Assembly (NCBI GenBank): GCA_964388175.1 | Contig: CAYLYS010000046.1 | Location: 1-20,706 of the forward strand | Direction: 5' to 3' | DNA length: 20,706 bases | Source: JAITWN01 sp964388175 | GTDB taxonomy: Bacteria; Pseudomonadota; Gammaproteobacteria; SZUA-140 | Shown: positions 1 through 6,482 of the stretch, one piece after another | How the letters are laid out: every line of letters starts with the position of its first letter | How positions within the stretch are numbered: position 1 is the first letter of the stretch | Notes under the pieces: generated by a model | Told to the model about the DNA's origin: nothing | Database searches by the model: none | What the model saw: the letters and a program-made list of their open reading frames with translations, nothing else | Translations under genes and position numbers: made by a program

Positions 1-2556
1 CCGATGATGCGCCAGTATCTGCGCATCAAGGCCGAGCACCCCGACCTGCTGCTGTTCTACCGCATGGGAGATTTCTACGAGCTGTTCTACGACGACGCGC
101 GCCGCGCCGCGGGACTGCTCGACATCACGCTGACCGCACGCGGCCATTCCGGCGGCGAACCGATCCCGATGGCCGGCGTACCCTACCATTCGGTGGACAA
201 TTATCTTGCGCGGCTGGTGGCGCTCGGCGAGTCGGTGGCCATCTGCGAACAGATCGGCGATCCCGCCACCAGCAAGGGCCCGGTCGAGCGCAAGGTGACG
301 CGCATCGTCACCCCGGGCACGGTGACCGACGAAGCGCTGCTGGAGGAACGCCGCGACAGCCTGCTGGCCGCGCTGCACTGCCAGGGCGATGTCTGCGGGC
401 TCGCCGTACTCGATCTGTCGAGCGGACGTTTCGGCATTCTGGAAGTGCGCGGCCAGCAGGCGCTGCTGGATGAGATCGAGCGCATCCGCCCCGCCGAACT
501 GCTCTACCCGGAGGATTTCACCCTGCCCGCAGCGCTCAGGGAACGGCGCGGACTGTGCCGGCGGCCGCCGTGGCATTTTGATCCGCATCATGCCCAACGC
601 CTGCTCAGCGAACAGTTCGGCACGAGGGATCTGAAGGGTTTCGGCTGCGAACCGTTCCCGCTTGCCGTCGCCGCCGCCGGCTGCCTGCTCGAATACGCAC
701 GCGAAACGCAGCGTACCGCACTCCCGCACGTACGCGGTCTGCGTGTCGAGCAGCAGGACGAGGCGATCCTCATCGATGCCAGCAGTCGGCGCAATCTGGA
801 ACTGGAAACCAATCTCGCCGGCGGGCGTGATCACACCCTGGCGTGGATCATGGATCGCACCGTGAACCCCATGGGCAGCCGCATGCTGCGGCGCTGGCTC
901 AACCGCCCGCTGCGCGATCACGCCGCGCTGCGCCGGCGTCATCACGCCGTCGCCGCACTGCTCGAATCCGCACGCTACCGCGACATGCGCGAGCGTTTCA
1001 AAGGCATCGGCGACGTCGAACGGGCGCTCGCCCGCATCGCGCTGCGTACGGCGCGTCCACGCGATCTGGCGCTGCTGCGCGATGCGCTGGCGGCACTGCC
1101 CTCGCTGCGCGAAATCCTGCGCATTTTCGATTCACCGCTGCTGGCCGACATCGACCGGCGCCTCGGCGACTACCCCGAACTGCACGCCCTGCTCGCCGGC
1201 GCACTGGTCGAAACGCCGCCCGCGTTGATGCGCGACGGCGGTGTCATCGCGCCGGGCTACGACGCCGAGCTCGACGAGCTGCGCGGCCTGAGCGAGAACG
1301 CGGCCGACTATCTACTGGCGCTGGAAAAGCGTGAACGCGAACGCACCGGCATCACCACCCTCAAGGTGAGCTACAACCGCGTACACGGCTATTACATCGA
1401 GCTGGGACGCAGCCACGCCGACACCGTACCGGCCGATTACGTGCGCCGTCAGACGCTGAAAGGCGTGGAACGCTACATCACGCCGGAGCTGAAACAGTTC
1501 GAGGACCGTGCGCTGTCGGCACGCGAGCGGGCGCTGGCGCGGGAGAAAGTGCTCTACGAGGATCTGCTCGACCGCATCGCGCCGCATCTCGCCGCGCTGC
1601 AGACGAGCGCCGAAGCCTGTGCCGAGCTCGACGTGCTGGCCAACCTCGCCGAGCGCGCCGATGCGCTCGACCTCACCGCGCCGACGCTCAGCGACGAGCC
1701 GGGCTTGCTGATCGAAGGCGGACGACATCCCGTGATCGAAGCGGTGATGGACGGCCCCTTCGTTGCCAACGACGCCCGCCTCGACCCCGCGCGGCGCCTG
1801 CTGATCATCACCGGGCCCAATATGGGTGGCAAATCGACCTATATGCGCCAAACCGCGCTGATTGTCATCCTCGCCGCCATCGGCAGCTTCGTCCCGGCGC
1901 AGCGCACGCTCATCGGTCCCATCGACCGCATCTTCACCCGCATCGGCGCCGCCGACGACCTCGCCGGCGGGCGCTCGACGTTCATGGTCGAGATGACCGA
2001 AACCGCCAACATCCTGCACAATGCCAGCGCACAGAGTCTGGTGCTGATGGACGAGATCGGCCGCGGCACCAGCACCTTCGACGGCCTGTCGCTGGCATGG
2101 GCGTGCGCGGAATACCTCGCCGGCACGCTGCGCTCCTATACGCTGTTCGCTACCCACTACTTCGAACTCACCGCGTTGCCGGAACTGCACGAAGGCATCG
2201 TCAACGTGCATCTCGACGCCGCCAGCCACGGTGATTCCATCGTCTTCCTGCATGCGGTGCGTGAAGGGCCGGCCAATCAGAGCTATGGGCTGCAGGTCGC
2301 GGCCCTCGCCGGCATACCCGCGACGGTGATCGCCGTCGCCCGACATCGCCTCGCGCTGCTCGAATCCGGCGCGGTCGAAAGCACGCGCACGGCGGCACAA
2401 CCGCAACTGTCGCTGTTCGACGATGCGCGGGAAACCGATAACCTGGGGCCGCTGAGCGATGCATTGAAAGATATCGATCCGGATGCGCTCAGCCCGCGCG
2501 AAGCGCTGCAAGCCCTTTACAAACTCAAGGATTTGACAAAGGGATCGAAAACCTGA
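1..2556 (+). CDS. mutS: DNA mismatch repair protein MutS (5' end cut by the window edge)
   Basis: MutS is the ATPase that recognises mismatches and small loops and recruits MutL. The reading frame is already open at base 1 (a Pro codon before Met-Met). E. coli MutS has about a dozen residues before this point, so the real start lies left of the window. Visible, numbered from the first Met at base 4: the mismatch-contacting GDFYELF (Phe24, Glu26); the ATPase P-loop GPNMGGKST near residue 607; the STFMVEMTE signature; Walker B LVLMDEIGRGTS; and the ATHYFEL switch. Near the C-terminus QLSLF fits the beta-clamp-binding consensus, followed by a short helical tail like the MutS tetramerisation region. 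The 850 visible residues match the usual family length. It is followed in the same direction by fdxA, the arrangement known from Pseudomonas. No frameshift or missing catalytic residue is seen. Confidence 0.98.
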   Translation, partial: PMMRQYLRIKAEHPDLLLFYRMGDFYELFYDDARRAAGLLDITLTARGHSGGEPIPMAGVPYHSVDNYLARLVALGESVAICEQIGDPATSKGPVERKVTRIVTPGTVTDEALLEERRDSLLAALHCQGDVCGLAVLDLSSGRFGILEVRGQQALLDEIERIRPAELLYPEDFTLPAALRERRGLCRRPPWHFDPHHAQRLLSEQFGTRDLKGFGCEPFPLAVAAAGCLLEYARETQRTALPHVRGLRVEQQDEAILIDASSRRNLELETNLAGGRDHTLAWIMDRTVNPMGSRMLRRWLNRPLRDHAALRRRHHAVAALLESARYRDMRERFKGIGDVERALARIALRTARPRDLALLRDALAALPSLREILRIFDSPLLADIDRRLGDYPELHALLAGALVETPPALMRDGGVIAPGYDAELDELRGLSENAADYLLALEKRERERTGITTLKVSYNRVHGYYIELGRSHADTVPADYVRRQTLKGVERYITPELKQFEDRALSARERALAREKVLYEDLLDRIAPHLAALQTSAEACAELDVLANLAERADALDLTAPTLSDEPGLLIEGGRHPVIEAVMDGPFVANDARLDPARRLLIITGPNMGGKSTYMRQTALIVILAAIGSFVPAQRTLIGPIDRIFTRIGAADDLAGGRSTFMVEMTETANILHNASAQSLVLMDEIGRGTSTFDGLSLAWACAEYLAGTLRSYTLFATHYFELTALPELHEGIVNVHLDAASHGDSIVFLHAVREGPANQSYGLQVAALAGIPATVIAVARHRLALLESGAVESTRTAAQPQLSLFDDARETDNLGPLSDALKDIDPDALSPREALQALYKLKDLTKGSKT

Positions 2557-2619
2557 GCGGAGCGTCGCCTGCTTGGCGCGATGGCCTGCGAAAGATTACC
2601 ATAGGGGCCATAATACTTA

Positions 2620-2637
2620 CCGCCCGCCCACGGGCGG
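2620..2637 (+). other. GC-rich hairpin between mutS and fdxA
   Basis: A 7-bp perfect stem (CCGCCCG / CGGGCGG) with a CCCA loop lies in the 106-bp spacer between mutS and fdxA. It has no T-run, so it is not a standard intrinsic terminator. It ends about 14 bases before the fdxA ribosome-binding site GGAGGAG (2652-2658). It could stabilise the fdxA leader or mark the mutS 3' end. Upstream, TTGGCG (2573-2578) and TACCAT (2597-2602), 18 bp apart, are at best a weak sigma70 promoter. Confidence 0.4.
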
Positions 2638-2662
2638 AACCCAGATCGAATGGAGGAGACCG

Positions 2663-2986
2663 ATGACCTTTGTGGTGACCGAAGAATGCATCAAGTGCAA
2701 ATACACCGACTGCGTGGAAGTTTGCCCGGTCGATTGTTTTCATGAAGGGCCCAATTTTCTGGTCATCGATCCCGACGAGTGCATCGATTGCACCCTGTGC
2801 GAGCCCGAATGCCCGGCCGAAGCGATCCGTCCGGAAGACGACGTGCCGGAGGATCAGCTGGAATACATCCAGCTCAACGCCGAGCTGGCCAAGATCTGGC
2901 CGGTGATCACCGAAAAGAAGGACGCGCCGCCCGATGCCGACGAATGGGCCAAGGTGAAGAACAAGCTGCAGTATCTGGAACGCTGA
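2663..2986 (+). CDS. fdxA: Seven-iron ferredoxin FdxA ([3Fe-4S][4Fe-4S])
   Basis: A 107-residue soluble electron carrier that closely resembles Azotobacter vinelandii ferredoxin I (106 residues) along its whole length. Cysteines at 9, 12, 17, 21 and 25 and at 40, 43, 46 and 50 reproduce the FdI pattern shifted by one. By that alignment, Cys9, Cys17 and Cys50 should hold the 3Fe cluster and Cys21, Cys40, Cys43 and Cys46 the 4Fe cluster. The C-terminal extension after residue 55 is also typical of this class. The ATG at 2663 is chosen because GGAGGAG lies 4 bases before it and the protein then starts like FdI; the frame is open further upstream but not ferredoxin-like. The gene sits alone behind mutS and ends in a strong terminator. 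The physiological electron partner cannot be read from this context. Confidence 0.95.
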   Translation: MTFVVTEECIKCKYTDCVEVCPVDCFHEGPNFLVIDPDECIDCTLCEPECPAEAIRPEDDVPEDQLEYIQLNAELAKIWPVITEKKDAPPDADEWAKVKNKLQYLER

Positions 2987-2997
2987 ATCGTTGCATC

Positions 2998-3036
2998 AAA
3001 GGGCCGGACCCCGTCGATGGGGTCCGGCCCTTTTTC
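2998..3036. terminator. Intrinsic terminator between convergent fdxA and the addA-like gene
   Basis: GGGCCGGACCCC (3001-3012) pairs perfectly with GGGGTCCGGCCC (3019-3030) around a 6-base loop and is followed by TTTTTC on the plus strand, giving a strong terminator for fdxA. Read from the minus strand the same hairpin is followed by TTTGAT, so it probably also stops transcripts of the long minus-strand operon, whose last stop codon is 15 bases away. It is placed midway between the two converging genes. Confidence 0.93.
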
Positions 3037-3044
3037 TTTCCAGC

Positions 3045-6000
3045 TCACGCCTCCCACTCCCGCCACCCCTGCAGCAGCGGGAAATACAAGCCGAGCCGGA
3101 TGGGGCGCGTCTCACGGGCGCGGAACAAGGCGGCATAGCGCTCGAGCTGTTCGCGGTAGCGCACCTGCTCCTGATCGAGAAAAGTCTCGCGGCCGGCACC
3201 CTGATGAATGCCGGTCTTGTAATCGATGATCCAGCGCACGCCGTCGGCATCGACGAAGCAACGATCGATCACCACCGCCCGCACCTGTCCCGCTGCCACC
3301 CCACTCAGCGCATACTCGCAATGCGCATCGCCGTGTGCGGGATCGAGGATCCAACGTCCGCGCCCATCGCCGAGCGTCATGCGCAGCGCCGTCTGCACGC
3401 GCGCCGCGGCATCGGCGATAGCGGCCGCCGGCACACCGAGCATGGCCAGCGCCAGCCGCGCCGCGCGTTCGATGCGCGGCGCATCGAGGCGGGACAAGTC
3501 ATTGATGCCGGCGCGCGCGCATTGCTGCAGCAAACGGTGCGTCACTGTGCCGACATGGCGCGCGGTCTCGCCGGCCCAGGCGAATTCGATGACATCGGGC
3601 GACGCCGATGCACCGGCACTGGACGGCATCCAGGCGACGCGCACCGCGGCTGGCACGGGTGGCGCCTCCCAGCCGCTCGCCAGGCGTCGCAGCGGCACGC
3701 GTCGGGCCTGTATCCCCACCGCGGCAACGGCCTGCACCGGCGCCGTCTGCAAGCCGGCCTGTGCCGCGGCAATGAAATCCTGTTCGACCGCCGGCCACAA
3801 GCGCGCCAGCAGCGAAGTGGACGGGGGCGGCAAGGGCACGGCTCCTGTATCGTTATTGGCATCGTCCCTGGCATCGTCCTTGGCACCGCCCGTGCTTTCC
3901 CGGCAGCCCGTCGCGCCGATCAGATGCAGCCGGCGTCGCGCCCGCGTCGCCGCCACGTAGAGCAGGCGGCCATCCTCCAGGCGCCCCTTTTCGCGATCGA
4001 GTTCGCTGATATAGCGATAAATGGCGTCGGTCTCCGTGCCGGTCTCGCGGATCGGCGCCAGCAGGAGATCGCCTTGCGGGCGCTGCAGCCACATCAGCAA
4101 GCGCGCATCGGCCGTGCGCGGCCGGCGGCCGAGCCCCGGTACGATCACGGTATCGAACTCCAGGCCCTTGGCCTTGTGGACGGTCATCACCTGCAGGCGC
4201 TCGTCGCCCTGCGGGTCGGGGCGTGCGTACAGGCGTTCGATGCGCTCCATCAGCGCACTGCGATCGACGAGATCGCCGCCCTCCCCGATCTCGTCGAGCA
4301 CCTCGAACAGCACCTGCGCATCGTCGAGGTCGGCGCCTTCGACGCAGGCCGGACCGCCGAGTGCGATCCATACACCCTCGACCCAGGTGCGCAGCGAACG
4401 CCGGCGGCGCTCGGAGAGACCACCCTCGATGACCGGGCACAGCCGCGCCAGCCGCCGCTGCCCGTCTTCGCTCAGACGCTGCAGGCGCGCTTCGTCACGC
4501 AGCAGATCCCACACCGCCGCGCGCGGCGCATCGCCGACGAGCGTGTGCAGATCGGCGAGCGTGAGTCCGCACCACGGTGCGCGCAGCACGGCGAGCCAGG
4601 CGACACGGTCGCCCGGATGCGTCAGAGCGCAGGCGAGCGCGAGCAGATCCTGGATCACCGGACGATGCGACAAGCGCTCGATTTCCATCGCGCGGAAACG
4701 CAGCCCGGCCTGTCTGAGCACCGGCACGATCTCGCGCAGATGAGCGCGGCTGCGCACCAAAATGGCGACACTGCCCGGCGCTTCGCCGGCAAAGGCGGTA
4801 TCGACCAGTTCCCGCACCAGCAGCGCTTCACGTCCGTCGTCGGCGCCGAACAACGCATGCACGCGCACTGCCTCACCGGTGAGCGCGGGGTGATGCGCCC
4901 GCGCCGGCGTATACGGCACGGCGCCGCTGGCGAAATCCTCGGCGGCGGGCAGTACCTGCGCAAAGGTATCGTTGACCCAGGCGATGATGCCCGCCTGCGA
5001 GCGGTAATTCACGGTCAGGCGTAGCGGCTCCAGTTCCACGCCGCCGATGCCTTCACGGCGCGCGCGCAGATAGAGTCCGACCTCGGCTTCGCGGAAGCGG
5101 TATATCGACTGCATCGGATCGCCAACCAGGAACAGCGTCCGGCCGTCGCCGCGCTCCCAGCCCGCCGTCAATCCTTCCAGCAGCCGGTACTGCCCCAGCG
5201 CGGTATCCTGGAACTCATCCACCAGAATGTGGCGGATGCGCTGGTCGAGCGCCAGCGCGAGATCGCTCGGACGATCGGCCTCGCCGAGCGCGGTCAGCGC
5301 CGCCTGGGAGACCCGGGTAAAATCGACCTCGCCGCGTTCGCGGAAAATGACTTCGAGCAAAGCCGCCGCCACGCGCAGCAGCTCGGCCAGCGCGGTGATC
5401 GTTTCCCATTGGCTGTCGTCATAGCCCGCAGGCGGCAGACCGCGCACGGCATGCAGGTGACGCCGGAACGATTCGTGCGGCGCCAGCGCGGCGAGCAGCG
5501 CCTGCATGCGCTCCTTCATTTCGCGGCTGCGCTGCGCCGCGGGATCCTTCCCCTTGCCGGCGCTGGGGAAACCGTTGTTCACCGTCAACCGCGCGCGCCA
5601 TTGGCCGGTATCGGTCAACAGCAGCGCAGCGATCTGCCGCCAGGCGACGCACTGTCCGACATCGACGCCGGGCAAGCGTCCGGCGTCGAGCGCGCCCAGC
5701 GCCGCCGCCATATCAGCGCCGTCGGCGCTGCGATTCTCCAGCGCGAAGCGCGCCAGTTCCACCAGCTCCGCCGCGAACTCCGCCGGCAGTGATGCGTGCA
5801 GGGCATGCAGCGCCTCGGCGTTGACCTGCGCCAGCGTGCGCTCGAGTGCGGAACGGTCGATGTCCACCGCATGCGACAGCCACTGGTCACGCTGCGCCAG
5901 CATGCGCGCGATCAGACCCTCGATGGTGGCGAGGTTGTTGTCGAGATGGCGCATCAGATGCTCGATCGCCGCCGACCATTGCGCGCCGGCTTCGACTTCC

Positions 6001-6482
6001 GCCAGCGTCTGGCGCGCCGCCTCACGATAAAGCGCGGCGGCGTTCTCGACGACGCCCGCCGGCGCACCGAAGCCGGACAATACCGGCATGCGGCGCGCGA
6101 GCGCGGCGCACAGGGCGTCGATGGTCTGGATGCGCAGACGCGACGGGTTGAGGCGCAGCCCCCAGCCGTGATGGCGATCGGCGATGAGTACGGACTGCGC
6201 CAGCTGCCAGGTCAAGCGCTCGTGCGCGCTCACCGGCACCGGCTCATTGGCGGCGCGCTCCAGCGCCGCCATGATGCGGTGATGCATTTCGGCCGCGGCC
6301 TTGCGCGTGAAAGTGATCGCCAGAATCTCTTCCGGCGCCTGAGCGACCGCCAGCAGCACCAGAAAACGCTGGGTGAGCAGTTCGGTCTTGCCCGCCCCCG
6401 CCGGCGCCTGCACGATGAACGAGCGCTGGGGATCGATGGCGCGGGCACGCGCGGCACTGTCGTCGGCGACGTCCGCCGTCAT
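3045..6482 (-). CDS. AddA-like UvrD-family helicase with C-terminal PD-(D/E)XK nuclease domain
   Basis: Predicted motor and nuclease subunit of an AddAB-type enzyme that resects double-strand breaks for RecA. Superfamily 1 motifs appear in order: P-loop APAGAGKT (26-33), DEFQDT (422-427), GDPMQSIYRFR (454-464), a NYRSQ motif, VHKAKGLEF near 765 and YVAATRARRRL near 840. A RecB/AddA-type nuclease domain closes the protein, with the core IIDYKTG (Asp1087, Lys1089) and a QxxxY-type motif after it. The length of 1145 residues fits the family. Its ATG overlaps the stop of the AddB-like gene as ATGA, which implies translational coupling and a stoichiometric complex. Residues 864-879, between helicase and nuclease, are four 4-residue repeats of the TGGA/KDDA/RDDA/NNDT type. 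The protein could also be called RecB-like; the AddB-like partner argues for AddA. Confidence 0.92.
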   Translation of the reverse strand: MTADVADDSAARARAIDPQRSFIVQAPAGAGKTELLTQRFLVLLAVAQAPEEILAITFTRKAAAEMHHRIMAALERAANEPVPVSAHERLTWQLAQSVLIADRHHGWGLRLNPSRLRIQTIDALCAALARRMPVLSGFGAPAGVVENAAALYREAARQTLAEVEAGAQWSAAIEHLMRHLDNNLATIEGLIARMLAQRDQWLSHAVDIDRSALERTLAQVNAEALHALHASLPAEFAAELVELARFALENRSADGADMAAALGALDAGRLPGVDVGQCVAWRQIAALLLTDTGQWRARLTVNNGFPSAGKGKDPAAQRSREMKERMQALLAALAPHESFRRHLHAVRGLPPAGYDDSQWETITALAELLRVAAALLEVIFRERGEVDFTRVSQAALTALGEADRPSDLALALDQRIRHILVDEFQDTALGQYRLLEGLTAGWERGDGRTLFLVGDPMQSIYRFREAEVGLYLRARREGIGGVELEPLRLTVNYRSQAGIIAWVNDTFAQVLPAAEDFASGAVPYTPARAHHPALTGEAVRVHALFGADDGREALLVRELVDTAFAGEAPGSVAILVRSRAHLREIVPVLRQAGLRFRAMEIERLSHRPVIQDLLALACALTHPGDRVAWLAVLRAPWCGLTLADLHTLVGDAPRAAVWDLLRDEARLQRLSEDGQRRLARLCPVIEGGLSERRRRSLRTWVEGVWIALGGPACVEGADLDDAQVLFEVLDEIGEGGDLVDRSALMERIERLYARPDPQGDERLQVMTVHKAKGLEFDTVIVPGLGRRPRTADARLLMWLQRPQGDLLLAPIRETGTETDAIYRYISELDREKGRLEDGRLLYVAATRARRRLHLIGATGCRESTGGAKDDARDDANNDTGAVPLPPPSTSLLARLWPAVEQDFIAAAQAGLQTAPVQAVAAVGIQARRVPLRRLASGWEAPPVPAAVRVAWMPSSAGASASPDVIEFAWAGETARHVGTVTHRLLQQCARAGINDLSRLDAPRIERAARLALAMLGVPAAAIADAAARVQTALRMTLGDGRGRWILDPAHGDAHCEYALSGVAAGQVRAVVIDRCFVDADGVRWIIDYKTGIHQGAGRETFLDQEQVRYREQLERYAALFRARETRPIRLGLYFPLLQGWREWEA
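3846..3893 (-). repeat. 12-bp tandem repeat, four degenerate copies, in the addA-like linker
   Basis: Four head-to-tail 12-bp units: TGTATCGTTATT, GGCATCGTCCCT, GGCATCGTCCTT, GGCACCGCCCGT (plus strand). The two middle copies differ at one base. The array is exactly in codon phase and encodes NNDT, RDDA, KDDA, TGGA (listed in plus-strand order) in the linker between helicase motif VI and the nuclease domain. Confidence 0.85.

Noticed and set aside
2991..5024. Long plus-strand open frame opposite the addA-like gene (similar ones at 7628-9313, 9298-11112, 14216-15367, 17457-18887 and 18397-20304)
   Set aside because: These are antisense frames kept open by high GC and codon bias. Their products are Arg/His/Gln-rich without any domain, and clear conserved genes occupy the opposite strand.
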